DNA from: Engraulis encrasicolus
Taxonomy: Eukaryota; Chordata; Actinopteri; Clupeiformes; Engraulidae
Direction: 5' to 3'
Length of the DNA stretch: 64,000 bases
NCBI RefSeq assembly: GCF_034702125.1
Contig: NC_085865.1
Span: 28,862,559 to 28,926,558, forward strand
A model generated the notes under the pieces. It was not told where the DNA came from and searched no databases. It saw only the letters and a list, made by a program, of their open reading frames with translations. Positions within the stretch are counted from its first letter, which is position 1. Each line of letters starts with the position of its first letter. A program made the position numbers and the translations under genes. Of this stretch, positions 1-11,960 are shown piece after piece.

Positions 1-357
1 CAGAAACATTTGCAAAATTCAAACTAACATATGCACAGCGAATCCCTAGTGTGTGACAGCCTTTTCTCCGTGGTGAGGTTTTTGGCAGGAGCAAATGTTG
101 TACTGTAGATGTTCTCTAGTGCATACATCAATAAACCACGGCCTATAAAGATCTCTAATGTAATTGAATATGAGCATTTTCAACCCCAGGTTTCGTGACA
201 ATGAACATTAGCAACACTCATCAGACATTTCTGGCAAGTCATTTCTTTGGTCCATTAGTGCCAGGCCTGTCACAACAAGGCAAGCAAACTAGGCAATTGA
301 CAATGACAATGAGTGTGGCAGCACCTCACTAAATTCAATGACGGGAAAGTGCAACAG

Positions 358-590
358 CTAGGTCGTGCCCTCCTAGTGACGAAACACCTTCAGTGTAGTC
401 AGACCAGGAGCAATACAAATATAATTTCCGAGCCCCGGAAAAATTGGGAACCTCTTCCACTTTGTCGGGCAGCAAACAACCAGTAGCAAACCAGGTAAGA
501 CGGGTCAACCATGCCGTTTGGGAAATGTTAATTGTTATGCTCTTAGTCAGACCCAGCCTCGAAGAGATTTGAAAGTCGCATCAGGCTACA
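358..590 (-). repeat. Dispersed repeat, copy 1 (inverted relative to 6329-6562)
   Basis: Read on the minus strand, this stretch aligns with 6329-6562 along most of its length. Shared blocks include GACTTTCAAATCTCTTC, the GGTCTGAC...AAGAGCATAA segment, AACATTTCCCAAACGGCAT and the GGAGGGCACG end. The two copies differ by many substitutions and small indels, so they are old. No open frame or TIR with a clear target duplication was found. The family is not identified; a non-autonomous element is the simplest reading. Confidence 0.6.
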
Positions 591-2235
591 ACAATACTGT
601 ACATTCACTGCTATCAAAGTCTTTCTTGAGGGGGGCCCTCCCTGATAGTTTAAAGAGCCCAAAGTCCCTCTTTGCCTAGAGCCCCCAAATACCTTGAAAC
701 GGTATTTAGTTAGTGTTGCCTACTCCAAATGTGTGTTCAAATCCACATATCCCCTGAACCCTGGGCCATTTAAAAGCAAATGGCACTTTCGCATTCAATG
801 GCTCTGTGGCTGAGAGATGGCTCCGGCTGCATTGGTTGTTTAAAGCATGCTGTGCTTTTGTTTCATTACGCGATCGGGCAGGAATGGGGCGCGTTCATCA
901 ATGATAATCTGCGGTTCATTGGAGGAAATGTGTAAATAGCCCCCTGCCATCTGTGTGACCTTAGAGCTCTGTTCGGTAGTCTAATGTCGTGACCGGCCAT
1001 TTCTCCCGGCCATTTTCAATGGTTAGCAACCAAACTAGGCCAGCCCACGCTTCTAATTTCAAGACCATATGAGTCACTTTTTTTAAGCCTGTTTTCTCTG
1101 TACAGACAGACTTACTGTTCAGGCAAGGGAGCGAGATCATTTGGTTCTTTTGTGACTGAACTGACTAACAAGATGTCCTTGGGCTGAATATATGGTATAT
1201 GGTTAGAAAGAATGTCTATACTTCTATACTGTAAAAGTATAAAAACTTTTCCCTCCACTTTATTCCTATTCAACGACGGAAAGGAGTGGGCATTTGAAAC
1301 AGAAGCAGTGTAAACTTAACTTAAGACACAGGAAAGGCAAATGGCAGGATACAGATGAGGAGATACAAATGAATGAAAGTTATATGACAATTTAATTATC
1401 AACTACAAGGTAACATTACATTTAACTCAAGGTTACTGGATAGGATACAGTGAAATCAAATACAGTTTCCCCAAGATAGATAGACAGAGAGAGAAAGAGG
1501 GAGAGAGGGAGAGAAAGACAGAGTTTTGGAGCCCTTCAGAGGTAGGAAGAGACTCCCAGAGGAATTTCTAAGGTGAGCTTATATACGGCAACCCCCCACC
1601 CCAAAAGTGTCCTTTGTCTTGCTAGGGCCAGTGGCACTTCGGGGGGTGCCACATCTTCAGTGGGGGTGAGCTAGCACAAACAGGCCCAAACTCTCCTTGA
1701 GATAGCATCAACAGTGTAATCTGAGTCATTCAATAATCTCCATATTTACAATACTGTGACATTTGGAGCGGGTTGAATTTGATTCTTTAGAGTGGAATAA
1801 GCCTATGTGTATTCTTTTCCTCTTCTTTAATTTCTAGATTTTTCTTTTTGTTTTTTTTCAATCCTACTTTCTACAGTATAGTCACACAATTCAGTCATCC
1901 CAGGTTCGAGGAGAATATGTTGATGATAGAGAAGTACTGTATAGGAAGAGGACTGGCTATTCCAAAATTGCTCAGTGTAGTTGTTGCAGCATGCAACAAC
2001 ATTACATGCAACTTAGAAAATTAAATTTGCAGGTCAATTTCAACCTTTTTCTTGGTAAACTACTAAGAAGGCTGTTCACAATTTACTGATGTGCAAATTT
2101 ATATTCTACTGCTGCACCTGTCCACTCGGGGGTTGAGCTTCATGATTAAAAGCCCATTTGATGGGCACAGGTTAAAGAGTAATGTTTTGACGGCCTCGTC
2201 TGGGGAGCTATTAGGCAGCTTAGTGTCATTTATGT
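591..2235. other. Intergenic DNA, nothing coding seen
   Basis: AT-leaning unique-looking sequence. There is a short GA-rich patch near 1480-1525 and a GC-rich run of C and G homopolymers near 1590-1670. No exon, RNA gene or bounded element could be supported. Confidence 0.5.
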
Positions 2236-2387
<152 letters not shown>

Positions 2388-2511
2388 GGGGAGCATTAGT
2401 CAACTCTCAGACAGCTTAGTCTCATTCACTGCTTCTGGCAGCACTGAGCACTCCCATATGAGATATTACAGCTCTCACTTGAGAAATGACACTAGGCTAC
2501 CTTCATTTCAC

Positions 2512-2667
<156 letters not shown>

Positions 2668-3014
2668 TACAGCCCGGGGCCAGATTAGATACTGTGGTAC
2701 AAGATTCACTCAGCCTACACTATCTAAAGCAATTTTCCAGTCAGTTACACGGTCAAGCTGAGATATCTTCTTAAGTGTAACTCACAACAAGAAGTGGTTC
2801 TGCAGCTCTACCGTACACAGCTTAGAGGTCCCTTCAGATCAGAAAGACTATTACGTATGTACGTACATGTCTGATTGGTTTTCTTGAAAGACATCCCCAT
2901 AGGACCAATTGAATTTAAACATTCACAGCCAAATTCAGAAAACCTTGTTTACAGGACGAAACTTGAATGTGACCTCCCACAACAAGGAAACCTGCAGATT
3001 TGTCCCTTACTGAG

Positions 3015-3377
3015 TGTGTACACCAAAAGCAATAAGCGACTGTGTAGCCGTGGTCGTTGAAGTAAGTTTCACCTTGAATTTGCTGTATTCGCTCCGGACG
3101 AGACGTTGACATGTTTGATTTAGCCAATCACATTACGGCTCTGGCTTGTCAGCCTATAGGACATTCAGAAATATGAACATTCTCATTGGCTTTCGCTGAT
3201 CAGCGTCATAGCTCATTTCCATAACATTAGCTGACGTTTAATCGATGAAATTTGCTCTAGTTGCCCAGGTCGCTTTGCTCCCAGCGAATTCGCTTTAGTC
3301 AATTTATTTTACAACATTCCATAGAGAAAAAATGACTTCCATCGCTCTGGTAGCGCAGCCTGCTTTTGGTGCACACA
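3015..3377. mobile_element. MITE-like element with TGTGTACACCAAAAGC termini
   Basis: The left end TGTGTACACCAAAAGCA (3015-3031) is repeated inverted at the right end (3361-3377) with one mismatch. Homology with the element at 25284-25447 may extend the ends by about 8 bp on each side. Internal blocks (AGTTTCACC, GAATTTGCTGTATTCGCT, ATAGAGAAA..ATGACTTCC) also recur there. It is non-coding. No clean target duplication was found, so the superfamily is not assigned. Confidence 0.6.
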
Positions 3378-4209
3378 CAGCTTTACACAGAGCACTGGAG
3401 TAACTGAGAGAACATCCAATCACCCTGTAACTAACACAAACACTAAACACAAGTTACTGCACCAAGATCTGTTCAACCAAATCTGTGTGGTTAGACAATT
3501 GAGGCAGTTCAAATATCAATGTCCTGTAGTCTCAAAAAATGATTCACCTGACTATTTAATTTCAATGTACTCTCATTGTTGCAATGAACCCTCCCCCCAC
3601 CCCCCAGCCCATTCATTCACAAATGAGGTATAAGGGATCATACACCTGCCTCATGTTCCCTGTTCATTTCCCTCTCCCTCTCAATTTTTCCCTCACACTC
3701 ACTGTCACATGGAAGCATGTCATGATTTCAAATGACACCTGAGCCTATATATGCAGTACATTGCGCACTGCTGTCAAAACATGCTCGCCTCCACGTGTTG
3801 GCTCTGAGCGCATCGTGCACCTATTATGGTACATTATGTTCCAGCAACAGCCAAGTGAGTGAGTCAGTCAGTGGTCATCGGAGGCAAGCGGCAGATAAAT
3901 AGGGAAAATCATAATTCACATGGACACACAAACAGCCAGACAGACAGACAGACGCACACACACACACGCACACACACACACATCCCTGAGACATGAGAGA
4001 GAAACAGCATGCAGTCAGGGAGAAAAACACAGCACGCAGCCATGTAATTTATGTCGGATCTGTCAAGGTGTGCCGTGTCAGACCAGCCCAGTTCAAACAG
4101 TTGCCAGAGTTAGGAGTGCCACTTGCAGTTATACCCCAATGCGTCACTTCTGTGTCACTTAGCAGTCAAATGGAGGCAAAGCACTCAATGTAAACCCAGC
4201 AGGAGCATC

Positions 4210-4211
<2 letters not shown>
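3378..4211. other. Intergenic DNA, nothing coding seen
   Basis: Unique-looking sequence with a small CAGA/CACA-rich patch at 3940-3982. No supported exon or bounded element. Confidence 0.5.
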
Positions 4212-4280
<69 letters not shown>

Positions 4281-4289
4281 GTGTGCGTG

Positions 4290-4379
<90 letters not shown>

Positions 4380-4398
4380 TGTTTGTGTGCGTGTGTAT
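4212..4398. repeat. (GT)n microsatellite
   Basis: About 187 bp of GT with regular GTGTGTGC interruptions at 4276-4302 and GTTT variants at the right end. Confidence 0.98.
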
Positions 4399-4937
4399 GC
4401 ATGGGTGTGTCCATAGGTATGTAACGGCTCTTCTCTGAGAGTTCTTTTTAGTTGCTTTGAAAGTAGTGTGGTGCATCCTGTCACGACACTGGCAAGATAT
4501 TTCGTGCCATTTAAAAAAAGACAGAAAGCTTTTGAAGAAGAATATGTATTCAGATTTATTTTAATGCTTTGGAGTAAGCCAGTAATGTACCATGGCTCTT
4601 TCCTAAAAGCCCAGATAATGGATTCGTCTTCCAGCAGTAGAGACTGTAAAATAACATCCAAATCTAGGCTTTTGCAAAGGTTGGGGTGGGGGCGGAGAGA
4701 GGCTGGTGTCAAAAATTGCAGAATTGTGACATAATGTGGTATTGAAAAATTAGCCTGCCGTATCAAGTACAGCTTTGAATTTTGTTAATACTCTCCTTGG
4801 TTGATAGAAACCATCTATGCCATTTTCTTGTGGAATTTGCCTTCCGTAGGGGCCAACAGCAACCTGTAGCCTAGGGGCCCCGTGCCATCTTAATCCAGCC
4901 CTGAGCAGAGACCAAACCCTACATTCTAACCAGCGTG

Positions 4938-5340
4938 ACTCTCTCCCAGTTGTTTCACCGAGCGGGATGCCTAAGTCCCTAAGTGCTGAAATGGCTGCCT
5001 GAAAGTGCCTCTCCACTTTCATGCCTTTCACTCCCGTGGCTTCTCGAGTGAAGTTTGATTTCACTTGTGTATAATCTCTTCATGCTGTTTTAAGACTACT
5101 GGACTAGACTGCAAAGTGGGACTTTGGGGGTCATCTGCTCTGCCTATGAATAAAAATAAAAACAATCACTATCAATGGCTAGGCAATGGATGTACAGTAA
5201 CCTGTCTTTTTTTCACGTGCAGAATGCTGCATGGAACTCTCTGTGACCTGCTGCATTTGAGAAAGCAGAGGGTGATCTTTAAGGATCAAACAGATCGGAT
5301 GATTAAACATGGACAGGTGATACATTCGAGGCCATTAAAC
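4938..5340 (+). repeat. Local duplication, copy A (two blocks)
   Basis: Two blocks recur in the same order and orientation about 1.8-2.4 kb downstream. Block 1 (about 4938-4990, AGTTGTTTCACC.AG.GGGATG.. CCTAAGTCC.TAAGTGCTG) matches 6699-6756. Block 2 (about 5217-5340, GCATGGAACTC..TGACCTGCTGCAT and GGATCAAAC.GATC) matches 7646-7760. The blocks are diverged but unmistakable. No coding potential was seen. Confidence 0.55.
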
Positions 5341-5518
5341 CAGTCATTAAACCAGTAACCTCCTTCCAATATTGTGTGGAAGACGAATCTCTAGATCCAT
5401 GTTAAAGCTCAAAAGTGCAGAAGACACAGGCCACAGTAATGTTTAACTTTAACCCCTTAGCGCAGAACCTATGTTACCAAAATTGTAATGGCTATGTCTT
5501 GATCTAGGAATTCACAGT

Positions 5519-6305
5519 GGCCTTTGCAGCTGGATACTAGACTTCCTCTCAGCACGGAAACAGGTGGTGAGAATGGGCTCCATCACATCATCCTCCTTGA
5601 CCATCAGCACGGGAGCTCCGCAAGGTTGCGTTCTGAGCCCTCCCCTCTACTCTCTATATACGCATGACTGTGTGGCTATACACAACAACAACACCATCAT
5701 CAAGTTTAGAGATGATACCACTGTTATCGGTTTAATCACAAACAACGATGAAACAGCCTGCAGAAAAGAAATAAACAACCTCATGGAGTGGTGTAGAGGA
5801 AACAACTTGTCTCGAATGTGTCCAAGACAAAATAATAAATAGTTGACTTCAGGAAGAAAGAACACCAGTTTGAAACCATTAACATCAACGGTGAGACAGT
5901 GGAGAGGGTGAGAGACTTGTGCGTACAGCTCAGAACGTATGCGGCTGTGACTTACCCTCCATACTGGAGCTATTCGAGGGAAGGAGCATCAGGAAGGCAA
6001 AAAAATCTTTGCTGATCCTAGTCACCCCAACTATGAACTGTTTTCTATATTACCATCTGGGAGACGGTACAGAAGCCTGAAATCTCACACTACCAGACTC
6101 CAAAGTAGTTTCTTCCACCAAGCAGTTAGATTACCTAATTCATGCTGAAGACAACAAGGCACTTTCTTTGCACTCCCCCCCCTGTCTTTTTTATTTTTAT
6201 TTTTGTAATCTTTTTGAGGACACAAAAACCACAACAATTTTTACTCTTTATAGGCTTCAAACCTATAATAAGACATAATAAACTAATCTTGAATCTTGAA
6301 TCAAA
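5519..6305 (+). mobile_element. 5'-truncated non-LTR retrotransposon (L2/CR1-like), decayed
   Basis: The translation 5564-5842 carries a reverse-transcriptase core of the jockey/CR1/L2 type. It has [12 protein letters not shown] (motif B region), then a motif C equivalent reading FRDDTT where FADDTT is expected. Upstream, 5519-5563 reads in the style of [15 protein letters not shown]. Beyond 5842 the frame is broken. The 3' end of the coding region is recognisable near 5995-6145 (LPSGRRYRS-like, then a QAVR-like motif before an AAT-TCATG end). The 3' tail ends in AATCTTGAATCTTGAATC, a short tandem tail as in L2-type elements. Only the last part of ORF2 remains, so this is a dead 5'-truncated copy. 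Family assignment is from motif memory, not from a search. Confidence 0.75.
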
Positions 6306-6328
6306 TCTATTACTTAAAGCTTTCGGTA

Positions 6329-6562
6329 CTAGCCTGATTATCATCGACTTTCAAATCTCTTCAAGATTTGGTCTGACCAAGAGCATAAGAATTAACATTT
6401 CCCAAACGGCATTTCCCTTGGTTTGCTAATGATTGTTTGCTTCCCAAGAAAGTGGGAGGAGTTCCCGTATTAGCGGGAACTCAGAAAGTACTTGCATTGC
6501 TCTTGACCTGACTGGTAGCAATGCTGAAGCTGTTGCGTCACCAGGAGGGCACGGCCTGGCTA
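6329..6562 (+). repeat. Dispersed repeat, copy 2
   Basis: Homologous to 358-590 in inverted orientation. It begins TAGCCTGATTATCATC, immediately after the retrotransposon tail at 6305-6325, and ends at the GGAGGGCACGGCCTGG segment. Non-coding. Confidence 0.6.
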
Positions 6563-6698
6563 TCTCAGTACAGTCATAGCAATGTTATGATGATGAAGTT
6601 GAGAGTTTTCAGCAAATAGTGAATAGGCACCCACCGGCGACCCCATCTGCAGTAAGAGGCTATGATTGTTTTTTATAGCGTAAGACTAACCTGTTTGA

Positions 6699-7760
6699 CT
6701 CTATCCAAGTTGTTTCACCAAGTGGGATGATGCCTAAGTCCTTAAGTGCTGTGAAATGGAAAAAGCTTGTGAAACGTTGAAATGATTTTGAAAGTTTTTC
6801 ACTGGGCTGACAACTGTGCCTCGGAGTGGTTTCAATTAACAGTTGATCTCATCCAGTCCATATAGCCTAGGTTTCATGTGGCATCATAAAAACTGCAACA
6901 GCTAATAAATTGTGTCAAAAACACCAAGCTCCAACCATACTTTTATGTCCAGTGGTGTTCGGTTTGGTCATCACTGGGATCTCCTTCACAACAGGGTACA
7001 GTGATGTCATGAGAGGCAGTGACCACACCAGTGTGATTTGTTACTCATTTTTATCTTCATGTCACACAGTAAATTTTGCAATGTTAATACAACACATATT
7101 CTTGAAGTCTTTTTAGTTTTGAATTAGCTTTCCAAATGCAGACACTTTGTCAAGTATGACTCACTCACATGGCCGTAACTACCATTGAGGACACAGACGC
7201 CATGTCCTCTGTCTTTTTTTTTCAGAAATGTAAACATTTTCTTTGATGAAAATCGATCTATGATCAACAATGCTAAATTCAGTCTGTATAACAACCCCCC
7301 CCCTCCCCATTTATCCTCAAGACAGTGATTAATGAAAACAAACATAAGAGTTTGACTGAAGAGTTTGAAGCATTCTAAAATGTACAGCATGCAGTGCAAC
7401 ATGCAGTACATGACCGTGGTATTTGAAAATGTCTTGTTACGGCCCTGCTCACTCACTCAATCTATGGGAAATACAAATTGTAATTTTCATTCAATTGTAA
7501 AGTCTTTTTCTCATTTGCAATTTGGGATGGTGAATGAAAAACCATCGTTGTTGTGACTAGGCAGACATTTCCATTTCAATTCAAGCTCGACTTGCATCTC
7601 TTTTTACATAAATTTCAGGCAATGCATACAAAATATCACTTCCACATGCAGCATGCATGCATATGGAACTCGGTCTGACCTGCTGCATCTCAGCAAGCAA
7701 GGTGACCTTCATGGATCAAACGGATCCCAGAAATAAGGATGGACAGATAATAAAGACCAT
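6699..7760 (+). repeat. Local duplication, copy B (two blocks)
   Basis: Block 1 (6699-6756) and block 2 (7646-7760) match the blocks at 4938-4990 and 5217-5340. In this copy the interval is enlarged by the hAT-type MITE at 7168-7447, which must have arrived in only one of the two copies. Confidence 0.55.
7168..7447 (-). mobile_element. hAT-type MITE, family A copy 1
   Basis: The 280-bp element is flanked by perfect 8-bp direct repeats CTCACTCA (7160-7167 and 7448-7455). Termini are CATGGCCGTAAC and, inverted, CAGGGCCGTAAC. The 8-bp duplication and CAGGG-type end fit hAT. Reverse-complement homology to 34782-35054 and 62352-62625 runs the full length. No transposase is encoded. Confidence 0.88.
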
Positions 7761-7918
7761 GAAAGTAGTCTTCCTCCTTCCTACTATTTCATGCCCTTTG
7801 ATACCCAAGGAAGAAGCATCTAGGGCTTGAAATCTCAAAGGCTAGGCTAGAATATCCTCCTTCCTGTTCTTGAAGCCAACACAGGCTGTTAATCATATCA
7901 CAGAAGGGCACCACTGAT

Positions 7919-8192
7919 CAGGGGCGGATCTAGCCATTTTGGGGCCCTATCGAAATATACGGCTGGGGCCCTCAAAAGTCATTATATAGACATATACAAT
8001 CTGTGTTTTGGTGCTATTTTGCAGTTTTGTCTCATTTATATCTTCGATGACTGAACATAAGTGACAAAGTGAGATCAAGCCAGCTTTGTGTGTTTACCAC
8101 GACTGATGTGACAGTTGGGGCGCCCTGGAGGTCAGATTTGTTTGGGGTCCAAGGCAATTGCCTAGATCTGCCTGATGGAAAGTGCGCCTCTG
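7919..8192 (+). mobile_element. hAT-type MITE (CAGGGGCGGATC ends)
   Basis: It begins CAGGGGCGGATCTAG and ends GGAAAGTGCGCCTCTG, which are imperfect inverted termini. The flanking 8-mers are CCACTGAT (7911-7918) and CCACCGAT (8193-8200), one mismatch apart. Non-coding; the 61-residue open frame across its right end is not meaningful. Confidence 0.82.
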
Positions 8193-8572
8193 CCACCGAT
8201 CACATCTTAGTGCTGCTCAGTGGTGAAAACCCACCTTCTCAGGAATTATGCTGACAACATGGGTATTTAAATGTGTGTCCCAGCAGGGCAGGAGTACAGT
8301 AAGTGTGTGAATGCCAAGCGGCATGTAATAGCAGCAGAAACCTTGGGAGGTGTCTGCATCACTTAGGGTTTCACTGGTCAGGGAGTTGAAAAGAGCTTAC
8401 CACAGTAAAAAAAAAAAAAGAAAATACACCGTTAATTCAAAGCTGAGAGAGTATACCCTGGGGCCACATACACTTTTGAAGAAGATAAATCAACTGAAGT
8501 GTTTGAAGTGTTAAATTATGACTATCGCTTTATTAAATGGTCTTCATGTTTTGTGGTTATTGAGAAGGGAGA

Positions 8573-8676
8573 TAAAAAGAGAGAAAAGTCAGCTGCAACC
8601 AGGATTTTTTTGCTCCCACTTTTTTTTTGTTGCTTTTTTTCCGAGACGTTTCGGGTAAAAACCCTTCTTCAGACCA
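8573..8676 (-). mobile_element. Penelope-like terminal fragment
   Basis: The fragment is bounded by a 14-bp direct repeat ATTGAGAAGGGAGA (8559-8572 and 8677-8690), read as a target-site duplication. On the minus strand it begins a few bases upstream of CTGAAGAAGGG and contains GAAACGTC, the same motif block seen near the 3' end of the Penelope-like element at 18720-22305. It is therefore probably an extremely 5'-truncated Penelope insertion. The length of the duplication is in the range of the 17-bp duplication around the long copy. Confidence 0.65.
8645..8672 (-). ncRNA. Hammerhead-like core, stem I degraded
   Basis: On the minus strand: CTGAAGA (matches CUGANGA), one A, stem II GGGT/ACCC closing a TTTT loop, GAAA, then CGTC with C as the candidate cleavage base. 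Stem I pairing is poor because the element is truncated there. Hammerhead motifs are known in Penelope-like elements; activity of this copy is doubtful. Confidence 0.4.
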
Positions 8677-8690
8677 ATTGAGAAGGGAGA

Positions 8691-9760
8691 GTCACGAACA
8701 TTTTCCATAAGATTAGGAAAATACAGATAATGCCAACAGACTCCCTGAAACTTAACAAAGAATTGTTACGTTTTATCTGTCTATCTGTCAATTGTTACTA
8801 CAAGAATTTAACTGTGCTTGCTAATGACATATACAGTGCACATAACTGATTAGTGAGATAATTACACCTTAATGGGGTCACTTCCCTCTTCTTTTGTGTA
8901 GTTACTGTAACAGACATGCCCTCTACCCTCCATCATGCTGTGCCACACCTGATGAAGAACATGATGGTAGAAATGCTGTGCCAGGAACATCAATAGAATC
9001 ACATTTGCAGGCACTGTCAATGTTTTGACCAGATATTTCCCTCCTGTGGTTTTCACCTGTCAATGTGTGTGCTCTCAGCAAGCGAAGATGCCGTTGAGCG
9101 ATAATGAGCAAAATTCGTTGAGCAAAATTTGTTATCCATGTCTGACCACATCGTATTCCAATAACGATTTTCTGTCGCTGACCAAATTAGAAAGCATGCA
9201 TGAGTCAGAAAAGCTGTTTGTTGTAAATACATTGTCCTAACTCCACTGACTTAAATAGAAACACCTGCTCTCTCCACCTACACAACGGATGGCTTTCAGA
9301 CATGCAGATTGAGGCATTGGTTACATGTAATGTAATGTTTTACCCGTTAAAATATTTTTTGATCCTGATTACGGCTTGTGGATCACCATTGTGGCAGGTC
9401 TGTTATAGTTAGTTTATTCTGTTTAGTTAGTTTATCAGTTAGTTTATTCAAAAATCTGTTTTAAAGAGCAAGAACTCCATTTAGGTGTAAACGAGGGCGT
9501 AAAGGTCTGCACTTGGGAATATTTTGTACATGTATGTTATTCTTTCTTTGAAGCGAATGTTGAGACGTGGCTATTTATTTCCTTCATGTCAGATCACTGC
9601 ACTACCTAGGAGGTGATGTGTTTTCCCCGAAACTCGCTGAAGAGAATGACCGTCCTTGTGTTCTGGTGAGGCTTATTGGCCTTGATGGAAGTTTAAGTGG
9701 TGAGATAGGGAGAGTGCCCTTATACTGTAGTTCTCTATGGTTTCATCACCCCCTTGCAAG
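8691..9760. other. Intergenic DNA, nothing coding seen
   Basis: Unique-looking sequence without a supported exon, element or RNA gene. Confidence 0.5.
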
Positions 9761-9768
9761 CACACACA

Positions 9769-9822
<54 letters not shown>

Positions 9823-9855
9823 AGCACACGCACGCACAAGCACACGCACACACAC
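9761..9855. repeat. (CA)n microsatellite
   Basis: CA array with CAAG and CGCA interruptions at both ends. Confidence 0.96.
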
Positions 9856-9989
9856 CTAAGTGAGCCTCTATATCTCAGTAGTTCTCTGAAACACACTGCT
9901 CACTCACATTCTGTATGTAGACTACACAGACTCACATACACCACTGATCATCTTCAAATGGCACACACATGCACACACTATAAATAAAT

Positions 9990-11827
9990 AAGTAAAACAC
10001 ACACACAATATACATCTACAAATAGATAAATTACAACAACCAAACAAATGATTACGCATGACGATGTTCACTTTTTCAAGTCCACACTATATTATGACCC
10101 CCTACCTCTCAAGTGTTCTCCACAGCACCACTTGTGGACATGGACTCAGCAGCACAGTATAGGCTACTTGTGACTCATGGTTGAGGAGGAAGAGAAGAGG
10201 AGGAAGAGAAGGGCACAGAGGCAGGTAGGGGTGGGCGATATGTCCAAAAAGTCATATCACGATTTTTTAACATGAAATTTCTATTTCAATTTTTTTTTTA
10301 TCACAATCTTCCATCCAAAAAATAAAAACAGAGAGAGACAGGGAGACAAAGACATATAGAAGCAAGCAAATAGAGAAATCTTCCTTTTTACTGCAGCATC
10401 ACTAGGCCTATAAACCTGGTGAAACAGCCTATGCTTTGACCTTTATAGGTAATAACGGAAGCTGTGAACAAATATCAGTGTCTGTGTGAAGACTTCCGAA
10501 TTGAAGTTCACAGTAATTCATTGAAATTCACAGTAATGCCATAATATGAACACTAGGAAGTGGTGCTCTATGTACTCTCAATGGGTGGTGTAGATTCTAA
10601 AAAAGTTGCTAACTCCTGTGTCTCGAACGTTAGCACACAAAGTAACTACTGCTTGGAGTAATGTGCACTCTGAAGTAGGGGTGACTTTGAAAGTATCCGT
10701 ATCTCGACAGTGAAGTTGAAGTACAGCTGGAGTAGATCCATTGAGTCCAAACATCACCTCAGCCACCCCAAGTAACCCATAGCGCTACTCTACTTCAGAG
10801 TGTGACTCCATTATTAAAACTGCTTTATTGGATCGGACGGTGTCAGATTCTAATGCCATGGCCGTGTTTTTTCACAAAGATATTACAAGGTGTGCTCGTG
10901 GAGGAAACAGCTGAGACATGACTCAGCAAAAAGAGAAGGCTGTGTCATCCAATCAGAAGGGCCATTCCTCGTTTTCTCTTGTTGCATCCATGCTCACGCA
11001 CTGTAGAGAGGAGAAAGTAAGTAGCCGTGTGGACTCAGGAAAGTAGCCATACTTCTCTGGGCTTTGAGAAACACACGTATTTCGGCTTGAAGTAAGTAGA
11101 AACTTGCAAAGTAAATCGGCCAAACCATGCTAACGATCCAGAATCGCACCCCTGGTGTGAAGGAAAGAAAACACGTACCTGGAAGTATCCAGATACACTG
11201 ATTCTCACATTCAGCGTACATTAAACGTGACAATGGTAAGTAATTATCCTTATTCTTTTAATGGTCATCACATATGTTTTATATGTGACTTTTTTGGGGG
11301 TGGCTGGGTGGGGCTTTTTAGCCGCTATTAAGATAGGACAGTCAAAGATGGTGACAAGAAATAAGTGGGAGTAGGAGAGAGAGAGATGAGGATATGAAAA
11401 TTCAGCATATGGCGCATCAACTCTCTCAGTCACATCAACCCCATAGGTGACATGATTGGATATCTTCCACAAGATGAAAAAAAACAATCACCACTTAAGT
11501 ACCGGGTGTCTCTTCCATTCAAAAGAACACAAAGTGCTTATGTGACTGAGGAAAGTGACAGGCGCAACGTGCTACTGCCTTTGCTCTCGGGAAAGGTGGA
11601 GGACATGATTATAGAGCATGAAGCTGTGGCATGTTCAAAACAACAAGAAAAACATGAGAGAACATGGTGGTGACAAAGCAGACTGAGGAGAAAAGCACTA
11701 TTATGCGGTATATATTATATTATATAAGGCTATGACAGCTGCCAGTTTGAGTAGTAGACATTCAATGGGGGCTTGCCTGAAAATGACGGATAGTTGACAG
11801 AAGGCCAGACAACATACAAGGTCAGGG
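9990..11827. other. Intergenic DNA with one element fragment
   Basis: Near 10228 the sequence TAGGGGTGGGCGATATG looks like one terminus of a hAT-type element, but I could not find the other end. GAGGAAGAGAAG repeats occur at 10183-10210. Nothing coding is supported. Confidence 0.4.
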
Positions 11828-11960
11828 CCCTAACGTGGCGCTAACGGTAAGGCTGATCCAGGTTTGATTCCGGCCTGGTCCCTTTGTGCACCCTTCCCCA
11901 TCTCTCTCTCCCACCTCGCTTCCTGTCACTACCTTCACTGTCCTATCTCGGATAAACAAA
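11828..11960 (+). mobile_element. tRNA-derived SINE, family with CCCATCTCTCTC tail region
   Basis: A polymerase III B-box-like GGTTTGATTCC lies near 11860, preceded by a degenerate A-box region (TAACGTGGCGCTAACGG). It is followed by the unrelated body CCCATCTCTCTCTCCCAC...CACTGTCCTATCT ending near ATAAACAAA. The same body is seen in inverted orientation at 61325-61485. Confidence 0.65.
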
